From: Rheinheimera texasensis DSM 17496
GTDB taxonomy: Bacteria > Pseudomonadota > Gammaproteobacteria > Enterobacterales > Alteromonadaceae
Assembly (NCBI RefSeq): GCF_000711985.1
Contig: NZ_JONU01000007.1
Coordinates: forward strand, 310,001 to 374,000
Direction: 5' to 3'
DNA: 64,000 bases
In this document: positions 20,740 to 29,227 of the stretch, piece after piece
Layout of the letters: each line of letters starts with the position of its first letter
Numbering within the stretch: the first letter of the stretch is position 1
Position numbers and translations under genes: made by a program
Notes under the pieces: generated by a model
The model's input: only the letters and a program-made list of their open reading frames with translations
What the model was told of the DNA's origin: nothing
Databases searched by the model: none

Positions 20740-23493
20740 TTAAAACCCTTTTGGCGGTGGCGGAGCTAATACTTCACGGTTGCCGTTGTGACCCGGTCCA
20801 CTGACAATCCCGACTTGTTCCATCGTTTCAACCAGACGTGCGGCGCGGTTATAACCTATCCGGAAACGACGCTGTACGCCTGAGACTGACGCTTTGCGGC
20901 TTTCCGTAACAAAGGCAACTGCTTGATCAAACAACGGATCGGCTTCAGCGTCATCCTCTTCCAGTGTCTCACCCGGCAACAGATTTTCTTCGTTAGTCTC
21001 GCCGGACAGAATTTCCGGAATATAGTTTGGCCGGCCGCGGGTCTTCCAGTCAGCAACGATGGCGTGCACTTCATGGTCATCCACGAAAGCACCGTGCACC
21101 CGGTTGGGTACACCGGAGCCTGGCGGCAGATACAACATATCACCCTGACCTAATAAGCTTTCTGCACCTTGTTGGTCCAGAATGGTTCTGGAGTCGATTT
21201 TTGACGACACCTGGAAGGCGATACGGGTCGGAATATTGGCTTTGATTAAGCCGGTAATGACGTCAACCGATGGCCGTTGTGTTGCCAGAATCAAGTGAAT
21301 GCCGGCTGCCCGCGCTTTTTGCGCAATGCGGGCGATCAACTCTTCAACTTTTTTACCGACAATCATCATCATGTCGGCAAATTCGTCGATGACCACCACT
21401 ATCGACGGCAATTTTTCCAGCAGCGGCGGCTCACCGCGCATGTCATCGGTCGGACGCCACAATGGGTCACGCAGTGGCTTGCCTTCAGCAATAGCCTCGG
21501 CGACTTTGGCGTTATAACCTTTGAGATTCCGCACCCCCATCGCTGACATCAGTTTGTAACGGCGCTCCATCTCACCGACACACCAGCGCAGGCCATTGGC
21601 CGCCTCTTTCATGTCGGTGACCACTTCGGTTAATAAATGCGGGATGCCTTCGTAGACCGACAATTCGAGCATTTTCGGGTCAATCATCAGGAAGCGCACA
21701 TCATCGGGCGTTGATTTGTATAACAAACTACAAATCATTACGTTGACGCCAACGGATTTACCGGAACCAGTAGTACCGGCCACCAGCAAATGCGGCATTT
21801 TCGCCAAATCCGCTACTACGGCTTTACCGGCGATATCTTTGCCCAGAACCATGGTCAGCGGAGACTTCGATTGCTCAAACACTTCATCGCCAATCACTTC
21901 CGACAAGCGCACAATCTCACGATGCTGATTCGGCAGCTCCAAACCGATAAAAGATTTGCCTGGGATCACTTCTACCACCCGCACGCTGATAGCGGATAAA
22001 GAACGGGCTAAGTCTTTGGATAAACCAGTAATTTTGGATACTTTTACACCGGGAGCCAGGTCTAGCTCAAAGCGGGTAACAACAGGGCCGGGATAGACGC
22101 CCACGACCTTGGCATCAACGCTGAAATCCAACAATTTGACTTCAACCAGCCGTGACACGCGCTCCAGATCTTCTTCCGAAATTGGATTGACGGTACGGTT
22201 CGGCCGCTCTAATAAGCTAAGGGATGGCAAGGCATCCACCGGCGGCACCGGTTGCGGATATAGAATTTCATCCTGCTCTTCTTCATCGTCAGCGTTAATG
22301 ACTGCGACTTGCTGTACCGGTAAATCTGCCGGAGTCTGAGTATGTAGATAACTTTGTGCCAATTCATCCTCGGCATAAGTTTCATCAATAGCACTGTAGC
22401 TGAGCTCATCCCCGGCAATCTCGTCAATACTGACAAAAGCGCGCGCATCCGTACGAATATCTAACGGCTGGATCGGCAAAGGTTCAACCCGGGCATCAGC
22501 ATCCGGAAAAAAGGCGCGGCTTTGCACGGCCGGGTCAATTTTAATTGGACTGACTGGTTTTGGCTGGACCGGCACTGTCGTCTCAGTACTGACCACCGCA
22601 ACTGGCGCAGGCGACGCCGGGATGATTTGTTCAGGCTCAAAATCGCTAAAATGCTGATCATCACGCCCGGTTGCAACGTCAAAGCCAATTTCAGGTTCAA
22701 TCCGGGAACTGGAACTGACGGGATCAACGCGCTCAGCTTCAGGTTGTTTTTCCGGCTCAGATGCTTCTGCCCTCACCACGACAGGCGCTTTGACTTCCTG
22801 TTGATACGGAGTGCCTTTAATGTCACTGCGCTGCAGCGGCGCCACTACACGCACTTTGGGCTTTAATTTGCGCATCAGGGCATCAATGGTGGCGTTAAAG
22901 TGCCATAAACGACGGGCTGTTGCGACAGTAAAGGCGCCCAGTTCATCAGCGACTGTCAGCCACGAGATACCGGTCAGCAGCGTCAGGCCGATGCAAAAAC
23001 TGCACAATAACAACAAACTGGAACCGACAAAGCTCAGTTGTGGTAATAACACAGCGACCAGCACATCACCGATCACACCACCGCTGGAGTACATATAAAT
23101 ATCGTCGAAGTTGATACTGCTGATGGCACAAGCACTAATTACGGTCAGTAACAGGCCTAACAGCCGCATGCCGAGCACGAAATAATCTAATGACAATAAA
23201 TCGGTGAAGCGACGGAATAACAGATAACCGCAAAAGGCCAGAAATGGCGGCACCAGATAAGACAACCAGCCAAACACAGCAAACAAGATGTCTGCGACTT
23301 CGGCACCAATAGGACCGGCAATATTGCGAATATCACTGTGATAACCGGTTTGCGTCCAGCTCGGGTCAGCCGGGTCAAAACTCAGCAGCGCCAGCAGCAT
23401 AAAAGTGGCAATACCCAGACAGGCAATTAACCCGACTTCAACCAACCGCTGGACTCCGTTCAGCGAAAATACAGTTTTTGCTTGCAACAGCAT
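20740..23493 (-). CDS. ftsK: DNA translocase FtsK
   Basis: Septum-anchored DNA pump that aligns chromosome dimers at dif for XerCD and helps clear the division plane. An N-terminal four-helix membrane domain (ending near residue 180) is followed by a Pro/Glu/Asp-rich linker and the RecA-like motor with Walker [13 protein letters not shown] and Walker [15 protein letters not shown]-terminal winged-helix gamma domain ([20 protein letters not shown]) reads KOPS. With the ATG at 23493 the protein has 917 residues. A GTG at 23553, with AAGGA upstream, would add 20 residues and is the main alternative. Confidence 0.93.
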   Translation of the reverse strand: MLLQAKTVFSLNGVQRLVEVGLIACLGIATFMLLALLSFDPADPSWTQTGYHSDIRNIAGPIGAEVADILFAVFGWLSYLVPPFLAFCGYLLFRRFTDLLSLDYFVLGMRLLGLLLTVISACAISSINFDDIYMYSSGGVIGDVLVAVLLPQLSFVGSSLLLLCSFCIGLTLLTGISWLTVADELGAFTVATARRLWHFNATIDALMRKLKPKVRVVAPLQRSDIKGTPYQQEVKAPVVVRAEASEPEKQPEAERVDPVSSSSRIEPEIGFDVATGRDDQHFSDFEPEQIIPASPAPVAVVSTETTVPVQPKPVSPIKIDPAVQSRAFFPDADARVEPLPIQPLDIRTDARAFVSIDEIAGDELSYSAIDETYAEDELAQSYLHTQTPADLPVQQVAVINADDEEEQDEILYPQPVPPVDALPSLSLLERPNRTVNPISEEDLERVSRLVEVKLLDFSVDAKVVGVYPGPVVTRFELDLAPGVKVSKITGLSKDLARSLSAISVRVVEVIPGKSFIGLELPNQHREIVRLSEVIGDEVFEQSKSPLTMVLGKDIAGKAVVADLAKMPHLLVAGTTGSGKSVGVNVMICSLLYKSTPDDVRFLMIDPKMLELSVYEGIPHLLTEVVTDMKEAANGLRWCVGEMERRYKLMSAMGVRNLKGYNAKVAEAIAEGKPLRDPLWRPTDDMRGEPPLLEKLPSIVVVIDEFADMMMIVGKKVEELIARIAQKARAAGIHLILATQRPSVDVITGLIKANIPTRIAFQVSSKIDSRTILDQQGAESLLGQGDMLYLPPGSGVPNRVHGAFVDDHEVHAIVADWKTRGRPNYIPEILSGETNEENLLPGETLEEDDAEADPLFDQAVAFVTESRKASVSGVQRRFRIGYNRAARLVETMEQVGIVSGPGHNGNREVLAPPPPKGF

Positions 23494-23620
23494 GACCCTA
23501 TAAAAACTTGTCAGAAACGCAGCAAAGATACCAGACTGACTGGTTTGCTGCACATATTTCCTTGCCGTAAAATCAGCACAAAAAAGCACTTTGCTGATTT
23601 TTTATCCAGTATTGCTGTTT

Positions 23621-24112
23621 TCAGCCGGTGACTGCAACAAAAGTTGTTTGTTTGACCTCTTCCATCACCACATAAGTCCGGCTTTCACGCACGCTCGGCA
23701 GCCGCAGCAAGGTTTCTCCCAGCAACTCTCGATAAGCAGCCATATTGGCAACCCGTGTTTTCAGCAGAAAGTCAAAACTGCCGGACACCAGATGGCACTC
23801 TAAAATTTCATCGAGTTTTTGTACTGCTTTGCTGAACTCGTCGAAATCTTCCGGTGAAGTTTTGCTGAGTGTGATCTCAACAAACACCAGCAGCGCAGCG
23901 CCTACCTTATTCGGGTCGACCCGGGCGTTGTAACCCAGGATAAATTGTTCCTGTTCCAGCTTACGCACCCGCTCCAGGCAAGGTGTTGGACTCAGCCCTA
24001 CCCGCTTGGCGAGTTCGACATTAGCCAGACGGCCGTCCTTTTGTAATTCGGTCAGAATTTTACGATCAATACGGTCCAGTTTACGGCCGCTGGATTGTGG
24101 TGAAATTGGCAA
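23621..24112 (-). CDS. lrp: Leucine-responsive regulatory protein Lrp
   Basis: Global Lrp/AsnC regulator of amino-acid metabolism. An N-terminal HTH (LDRIDRKILTELQKDGRLANVELAKRVGLSPTPCLERV) is followed by the RAM effector domain ending RTYVVMEEVKQ. No ATG exists in a sensible place. A TTG at 24112 with AGCAGG nine bases upstream gives 163 residues against 164 in E. coli, so I choose it. The only upstream alternative would add 23 residues through the promoter. It lies upstream of ftsK on the same strand, as in E. coli, and is divergent from ald. Confidence 0.9.
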   Translation of the reverse strand: MPISPQSSGRKLDRIDRKILTELQKDGRLANVELAKRVGLSPTPCLERVRKLEQEQFILGYNARVDPNKVGAALLVFVEITLSKTSPEDFDEFSKAVQKLDEILECHLVSGSFDFLLKTRVANMAAYRELLGETLLRLPSVRESRTYVVMEEVKQTTFVAVTG

Positions 24113-24144
24113 GTCAATAATCCTGCTATTTTTGTTTATACGAC

Positions 24145-24174
24145 ATATTATGCTGCCTAATAAAATTAAAACAA
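24145..24174 (-). promoter_or_regulatory. Possible lrp promoter
   Basis: Minus strand: TTGTTT (24169-24174), 18 bases, TAATAT (24145-24150). The region is strongly A+T-rich, as Lrp-autoregulated promoters tend to be. By eye only. Confidence 0.4.
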
Positions 24175-24198
24175 TCAGCAATCCTGCTTTATGCGCTT

Positions 24199-24204
24199 TA
24201 TACT
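24199..24204 (+). promoter_or_regulatory. Possible -10 element of the ald promoter
   Basis: TATACT, five of six to consensus, 48 bases before the ald ATG. No matching -35 is seen, which fits a promoter that needs an activator such as the divergently encoded Lrp. Confidence 0.4.
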
Positions 24205-24252
24205 AGCGAAAAATTTTACCACCCCCTGCAACAATTCAAAAAGGCAATAGCT

Positions 24253-25374
24253 ATGATTATTGGCGTACCAAAAGAGATTAAAAACCATGAATACCGCGTC
24301 GGTATGACTCCAGCCAGCGTGCGCGAACTGGTCGCACATGGCCACACAGTCTACGTTGAACACAATGCCGGTGACGGTATTGGTTGTGGTGATGCCGAAT
24401 ATCAGGCGGCTGGCGCCAAAGTCTTAAACACTGCCGCTGAAATCTTTGCCATCGCAGAGATGATCGTTAAAGTCAAAGAACCTCAGGCCGTTGAACGTGC
24501 CATGTTACGTGAAGGCCAGATCCTGTTTACCTACCTGCACCTGGCACCGGATCTGCCGCAAACTGAAGATCTGATTAAATCCAAAGCTATCTGTATCGCT
24601 TATGAAACGGTCACCGACGGTCGCGGTGGTCTGCCACTGCTGGCACCGATGTCAGAAGTGGCTGGCCGGATGTCGATTCAGGCCGGCGCCCGTGCGCTGG
24701 AAAAATCCTGTGCCGGCCGTGGTATGTTACTGGGCGGTGTGCCAGGTGTTGAACCAGCTAAGGTTGTAGTTATCGGTGGTGGCATGGTTGGTACTAACGC
24801 AGCACAAATGGCTGTGGGTTTAGGTGCTGACGTGGTTGTACTGGACCGCTCAGTAGACGTGCTGCGCCGTATCAATGCGCAGTTTAATGGTGCTGTCAAA
24901 GCCATTTACTCTACTGCTGATGCGTTAGAAAAACACGTGCTGGAAGCCGATTTAGTGATCGGTGGCGTATTGATCCCTGGTGCCGCAGCACCAAAACTGG
25001 TGACCCGCGAGCATATCCGCAAGATGAAAGCAGGCTCTGCAATCGTTGACGTGGCCATCGACCAGGGCGGCTGTGTTGAAACTTCTCACGCTACCACACA
25101 CGCAGAACCAACTTTTATCGTTGATGACGTAGTGCACTACTGTGTGGCCAACATGCCAGGCGCAGTGCCGCGTACTTCAACTTTTGCACTGAATAATGCC
25201 ACTTTGCCATTTATCATCAAACTGGCAAACAAAGGCTACAAACAAGCGTTACTGGATGACCAGCACCTGTTAAACGGCTTAAATGTGATCAACGGTCAGG
25301 TGGTGAATCAGCACGTTGCTGAAGCGCTGAACCTGAGTTACGTTGACCCACGTCAGGCGTTAAACGCCAACTAA
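24253..25374 (+). CDS. ald: Alanine dehydrogenase
   Basis: NAD-dependent L-alanine dehydrogenase converting alanine to pyruvate and ammonia; a cytoplasmic hexamer. It has 373 residues. The catalytic lysine K75 and histidine H96 are at the family positions, and the Rossmann dinucleotide loop is VVIGGGMVGTNAA (about 172-184). MIIGVPKEIKNHEYRVGMTP is the standard N-terminus. AAGG precedes the ATG. It is divergent from lrp, a common arrangement in which Lrp activates ald in response to alanine. Confidence 0.96.
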   Translation: MIIGVPKEIKNHEYRVGMTPASVRELVAHGHTVYVEHNAGDGIGCGDAEYQAAGAKVLNTAAEIFAIAEMIVKVKEPQAVERAMLREGQILFTYLHLAPDLPQTEDLIKSKAICIAYETVTDGRGGLPLLAPMSEVAGRMSIQAGARALEKSCAGRGMLLGGVPGVEPAKVVVIGGGMVGTNAAQMAVGLGADVVVLDRSVDVLRRINAQFNGAVKAIYSTADALEKHVLEADLVIGGVLIPGAAAPKLVTREHIRKMKAGSAIVDVAIDQGGCVETSHATTHAEPTFIVDDVVHYCVANMPGAVPRTSTFALNNATLPFIIKLANKGYKQALLDDQHLLNGLNVINGQVVNQHVAEALNLSYVDPRQALNAN

Positions 25375-25401
25375 TCAAACATTTTGATTTACATGCTAAA
25401 T

Positions 25402-25424
25402 AGCCGGGTACGCCCGGCTTTTTT
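25402..25424 (+). terminator. Terminator of ald
   Basis: Stem AGCCGGG, loop TACG, stem CCCGGCT, T-run; 27 bases after the ald stop. Confidence 0.92.
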
Positions 25425-25548
25425 GTGTCTTGAACCTGCTGCTGACACAGGAAAAAAGCATAACAGTAGCGATACATGATGGAAGAAAATTGAGTTGCTT
25501 TCTACCGCATTGGGACGGCACAATCGATTTCAGCAACTGGAGTATCGC

Positions 25549-25998
25549 ATGCGTCAACTAGCTTGGATTTGTCTTTTACCTTTAGCAGCCTGTCAGGCTG
25601 AAGTCCCTGTTTTTCCGCTTATTCCATTACAGGCTGGCGAACAGCAGTTGCAGGTGCAACTTGCTGATACTGTGGAACGACGCATGCGTGGCCTGATGGA
25701 ACAGGCGCCGGTCAAGCACGGCATGTTGTTACTGTACGACACACCAAGACCTATGACGTTGTGGATGAAAAACACCCCGACGGCGCTTGATGTGGCTTTT
25801 ATTGACCCTGAATGGCGCATCATTAAAATTCAGCCGATGATGGCCAATAGTGAAGATTTGCATGAGTCGCCGGGCGAAGTGATCGCCGCACTGGAAATGC
25901 CGCTGGGCTGGTTTGCAGCGAATTCAGTGAAGGTTGGACACTCGGTCAGCAGCTGCCAGGCTATTCCGGATAGCTGCCACAACAAATCCACAAACTAA
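25549..25998 (+). CDS. DUF192 domain lipoprotein
   Basis: 149 residues from the ATG at 25549 (CTGGAG six bases upstream). The N-terminus is a lipoprotein signal peptide with lipobox LAAC at about residues 12-15. The rest is a DUF192 domain: VERRMRGLM, HGMLLLYDTPRPMTLWMKNT, ALDVAFID and CH-ES-GEVIAALE-type C-terminal blocks. DUF192 proteins are small secreted beta-barrel domains of unsettled role. An upstream in-frame start adds 18 residues before the signal peptide and is unlikely. Confidence 0.85.
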   Translation: MRQLAWICLLPLAACQAEVPVFPLIPLQAGEQQLQVQLADTVERRMRGLMEQAPVKHGMLLLYDTPRPMTLWMKNTPTALDVAFIDPEWRIIKIQPMMANSEDLHESPGEVIAALEMPLGWFAANSVKVGHSVSSCQAIPDSCHNKSTN

Positions 25999-26008
25999 AG
26001 CGCAGTAT

Positions 26009-26266
26009 TTAGCTGGTTGAGTCGGGCTCGTCTTTATGCAGATAGATGTCGGCGAACCCCATGCGCTTAAATTCACTTTGCCGGAACTCTTTAATCGCTG
26101 ACTTGTGTTTGGTGGTCATGGCAATTTGCTGCTCCATCTGCAAAAACTTTTTCAGATCTATCCCCTCAGCGGCTGCAACGGCTTCATGCACGTCGCGGAA
26201 TTTGTCATAGCTAAAGGCGATGCGCCGCGGCTGGCCTTTGAAGGTATAAGTGATGTGGCGTGCCAT
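26009..26266 (-). CDS. Small conserved protein, DUF2960-like
   Basis: 85-residue cytoplasmic protein with MARHITYTFKG, FSYDKFRDVHEAVAAAEGI and a C-terminal EFRQSEFKRMGF. From memory this resembles a small gammaproteobacterial family annotated DUF2960; I am moderately sure. The function is unknown. It follows the acyltransferase gene with two bases between stop and ATG, so the two are co-transcribed. Confidence 0.75.
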   Translation of the reverse strand: MARHITYTFKGQPRRIAFSYDKFRDVHEAVAAAEGIDLKKFLQMEQQIAMTTKHKSAIKEFRQSEFKRMGFADIYLHKDEPDSTS

Positions 26267-26268
26267 GC

Positions 26269-27384
26269 TTATTGCCCCTGCACTTTTTGCGCGTTTTTTA
26301 ACGGGTTGGCGTACATTGCGCGGGCATAATTTTGAATTTCCGGCAGCATATGTGCCAGACGACCGGCAAATTTTGCGGCAGCCTGTTCATCACTGACCTG
26401 CTCACCAGCAGCATATTGATTGGCCGGATAAATTCTATAACCCTGATAAATCTGCCGATCTATCAATTCAGCGAGTTGTTCCGGTGTCTCAAAACCATCG
26501 CGGATCATCTGACCAAAATGCAGGTGAACCCGGCCTTTGTAGCCGGTAATACCTTTAATAATACTGTCGATATCTTCAAATTCTGCTTTTTGATAACCGC
26601 CATCTTCAGCTCGTTGATACAGCTCGAGCGCTTTGGCTTCATCACAAGGGTCATATTCATACGAGATGGCGACAGGCACAATGTTAAGCTGCTGCATATA
26701 GTCAGCAAACTCAATTCCATCAGCTTTGCCAGCCATATAAAACATTTTCAAGATTGCCGGATCTGTCTGGTCAAAACCATCTTTTGCCCGCCCCTCCTTT
26801 TGTGCAATCCAGATATGCTGGCCTTCAGATAACGAATGGCGGATATAAGCAGATAATTGACTCAGTGCCTTCAGCATTTCGCGCGGGCCTTTGGCACTGC
26901 GGCGCACGATAAAACTCTTATTCAGTTTCATCAGCGCTGTAACGCAAGGTTTTTTTAGCAGATTGTCACCTATGGCGATGCGTGCAGTCTCAAAACCATT
27001 CAGGTGCAGACACCAGTTGACCAATGCCGGATCCATCGCGATGTCGCGATGGTTACAGACAAACAAATAGGCCCGATCTTTTGGCAATGTTTCCAGACCA
27101 CTGCAACTGACGCCATCAGTGGTGTGTTGCAGCGCCTGCTCCAGATAACCAGATACATAACGTTGTACGTCCTGCACCGTCTGCAGGCGGCGCCAATGCC
27201 GACGCAGATACCAACCCAATAACGGACTCAACAGCTTACTGAGCCCACCAAAGGCTTTACCAAATTTGAAGCGGATAATAGCCGCGGTAAACTCCGGATC
27301 TGAAATGATTTGTTCGATCGCCTGCGGTACTTCGGCATCCGAATACGGCCGGATCTCATCAAAATTCTGCATTTCAGTCTTCAC
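26269..27384 (-). CDS. PlsC-family acyltransferase
   Basis: 371-residue protein of the glycerolipid acyltransferase superfamily. The catalytic H-x4-D motif is in LFVCNHRDIAMDPAL (about residues 108-122), followed by an FIVRRSAKGPREML block and a substrate-site block WIAQKEGRAKDG. It is longer than classical 1-acylglycerol-3-phosphate acyltransferase and lacks obvious membrane helices, so its acceptor cannot be named. It resembles uncharacterised PlsC-domain proteins of marine gammaproteobacteria. The start is a GTG at 27384 with AGG eight bases upstream; an ATG four codons later is possible. Confidence 0.8.
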   Translation of the reverse strand: MKTEMQNFDEIRPYSDAEVPQAIEQIISDPEFTAAIIRFKFGKAFGGLSKLLSPLLGWYLRRHWRRLQTVQDVQRYVSGYLEQALQHTTDGVSCSGLETLPKDRAYLFVCNHRDIAMDPALVNWCLHLNGFETARIAIGDNLLKKPCVTALMKLNKSFIVRRSAKGPREMLKALSQLSAYIRHSLSEGQHIWIAQKEGRAKDGFDQTDPAILKMFYMAGKADGIEFADYMQQLNIVPVAISYEYDPCDEAKALELYQRAEDGGYQKAEFEDIDSIIKGITGYKGRVHLHFGQMIRDGFETPEQLAELIDRQIYQGYRIYPANQYAAGEQVSDEQAAAKFAGRLAHMLPEIQNYARAMYANPLKNAQKVQGQ

Positions 27385-27501
27385 ACCCGTTACCTGTATT
27401 TGTTGTTAACGGCGTATTTTTACCGATCTGCACGCGACTGCCTAGCTTTTATCAAAAGAACCGCCGATGTTTTCAGCAATAAATACAGATCTCCGACCAG
27501 A

Positions 27502-28011
27502 TCAGGCCGATTTACGCCATGGTGCTTGTGGTGGGTGGTACGGGCTCAGTCGATCGTGCAAACTGCTAAAGCTATGACCGGCACTGAATATGCGGCCGGT
27601 CAGGGTTTCCAGCTCAGTCAACAACATCAGCCGGCATTGGGTGGCCGACGAATCCAGTACCAGTGCCAACGCTTGATTTTTGCCACACAACGAAACTAAA
27701 TCAAAAGATGCCGGATGCTGGTGGCTATGCGAATTTTGCAGGTAAAAACTTTTATGCGCATCCGCCACACCAAATTCGAGGTGCGCCACAGCGTCAATGC
27801 AAGCGGCGAACACCGCCTCCGCTGGCCAGTGCAAAGCCTCTAGCGCAAACAGGCTCTGCCAGTACAACTCCGCCTGTCCCAGAGTAAAATCTGGTTGCGG
27901 CAAGTCTCTCCGGCACGGCAGCGGCGTACGGTGTAAGCCTTGCGCTGTTTTTAAACAAAGCTGGCCCTGTTGCTCACACCAATGCCAGTCAAAATGTGGT
28001 TCTGTCACCAT
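27502..28011 (-). CDS. zapC: Cell division protein ZapC
   Basis: 169 residues. E. coli ZapC (180 residues), a cytoplasmic FtsZ-bundling protein of the Z-ring, lies next to pyrD just as here. Weak but co-linear similarity is visible: an N-terminal DWHWCEQQGQLCL block against the family's WRWYYDEEHDRMMLDL, and a C-terminal GRIFSAGHSFSSLHDRLSPY against GRAMQLGDAIKIMNDRLKP. Identity is modest, so synteny carries part of the call. It lies 99 bases after pyrD on the same strand. Confidence 0.78.
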   Translation of the reverse strand: MVTEPHFDWHWCEQQGQLCLKTAQGLHRTPLPCRRDLPQPDFTLGQAELYWQSLFALEALHWPAEAVFAACIDAVAHLEFGVADAHKSFYLQNSHSHQHPASFDLVSLCGKNQALALVLDSSATQCRLMLLTELETLTGRIFSAGHSFSSLHDRLSPYHPPQAPWRKSA

Positions 28012-28110
28012 GAGTCCGACTACAGATTTCTGATAACGCTGTTATAACGCAATCCGATCAAGGCTTTAAATACTGTTTTGCACTAGCCCACCTTGATCAG
28101 ATCAGGATCG

Positions 28111-29121
28111 TTATAAGGCGCTGACGATCTGTTTAATAAGCGCCGGCCCCTGATAAATAAAGCCGGTATAGACCTGTACCAGCTGAGCGCCGGCAGCGAA
28201 TTTTTCCTGCGCCGCTTCAGCACTGTCGATACCACCGACACCGATGATCGGAAAATCAGCGCCGACCGCCTGGCGCAATTGTCTGATGACTTGTGTGCTT
28301 TTTTGCCGGACCGGCTGACCGCTGAGACCGCCCATTTCATTGCCATGCTCTAAAGTAGCCACTGCCGTTTTATCCAACGTGGTGTTAGTGGCGATAGCAC
28401 CGTCCATTTTGCTGCGCAGCAAAGTCTCGGCGACTTGTTCAACCGCCACCGCATCCATGTCCGGCGCAATTTTGACAAATACCGGTACGTATTTGCCGTG
28501 TTTGGCAGCTAAATCGAGCTGCTCGTTTTTCACTGCAACCAGCAAATCCAGCAAGGCTTCACCAAACTGCAGGTCGCGCAGACCCGGCGTATTGGGCGAG
28601 GAAATATTCACCGTGATATAGCTGGCGTGGACATAAACCTTACGCATACAGGCGACATAATCATCTTTACCCTGCTCGTTTGGCGTGTCTTTGTTTTTAC
28701 CGATATTGATGCCGAGCACCCCTTTATACCGGCTGTTTTTGACATTTTCGACCAGATAGTCGACGCCTTTGTTGTTAAAGCCCATCCGGTTGATAATTGC
28801 ATCGGCTTGAGGTAAACGGAATAGACGCGGTTTGTCATTGCCGGCCTGTGGTCTTGGGGTCACTGTGCCCACTTCAATAAAACCAAAACCCATGGCGGCA
28901 AAAGCATCGATACAGTCGGCGTTTTTATCCAGGCCTGCAGCCAGGCCTACCGGATTGTCAAAAATGATACCGGCCACTGTCACCGGCTTTGACGACACCT
29001 GCTGCGACCACAACATATTGAGTGGTGTGTGTTGCAGCCGTTTGAGGCTTTCCAGCGCGAAATGGTGGGATTTCTCCGCGTCCGTTTGGAACATCACAGC
29101 ACGCGCCAACTGATAAAACAT
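28111..29121 (-). CDS. pyrD: Dihydroorotate dehydrogenase (quinone), class 2
   Basis: Inner-membrane-associated FMN enzyme oxidising dihydroorotate to orotate with quinone as acceptor in pyrimidine synthesis. It has 336 residues, as in E. coli. The amphipathic N-terminal membrane-associating segment, the FMN-site [11 protein letters not shown], the catalytic serine S175 in [14 protein letters not shown] and the C-terminal IIGVGGIDS are all present, which marks class 2. AAGGAA precedes the ATG by seven bases. A terminator hairpin ends 12 bases upstream of the ATG. Confidence 0.97.
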   Translation of the reverse strand: MFYQLARAVMFQTDAEKSHHFALESLKRLQHTPLNMLWSQQVSSKPVTVAGIIFDNPVGLAAGLDKNADCIDAFAAMGFGFIEVGTVTPRPQAGNDKPRLFRLPQADAIINRMGFNNKGVDYLVENVKNSRYKGVLGINIGKNKDTPNEQGKDDYVACMRKVYVHASYITVNISSPNTPGLRDLQFGEALLDLLVAVKNEQLDLAAKHGKYVPVFVKIAPDMDAVAVEQVAETLLRSKMDGAIATNTTLDKTAVATLEHGNEMGGLSGQPVRQKSTQVIRQLRQAVGADFPIIGVGGIDSAEAAQEKFAAGAQLVQVYTGFIYQGPALIKQIVSAL

Positions 29122-29132
29122 AGAATTTCCTT

Positions 29133-29158
29133 AAAAAAAGCCCCGCGAATTGCGGGGC
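29133..29158 (-). terminator. Terminator between gdh and pyrD
   Basis: Minus strand: GCCCCGC, loop AATTC, GCGGGGC, seven T, then AAGGAA and the pyrD ATG. It ends gdh transcripts but lies between the likely pyrD -10 and the pyrD ribosome-binding site. Confidence 0.9.
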
Positions 29159-29186
29159 ATTTTACCTCTCTGTCAGGACTGACAGA
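29159..29186 (-). promoter_or_regulatory. Possible pyrD promoter -10 with adjacent 18-base palindrome
   Basis: Minus strand TAAAAT (29159-29164) matches the -10 consensus at five of six. Immediately upstream is the palindrome TCTGTCAG-N2-CTGACAGA (29169-29186), covering the region between -10 and -35. It could be an operator or a small hairpin. It does not resemble the PurR box known upstream of E. coli pyrD. Confidence 0.4.
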
Positions 29187-29227
29187 AGTTTTTCTTTACA
29201 GTCTGCGGTTGAATGCCCGCCACCTGC

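Noticed and set aside
23500-23550. 14-codon upstream ORF with AAGGA before ftsK
   Set aside because: The same ribosome-binding site could serve an in-frame GTG start of ftsK; a leader peptide cannot be told apart from chance.
26332-26832. 166-codon open frame opposite the acyltransferase gene
   Set aside because: Antisense shadow of a gene with a clear catalytic motif; composition is not protein-like and it has no neighbour logic.
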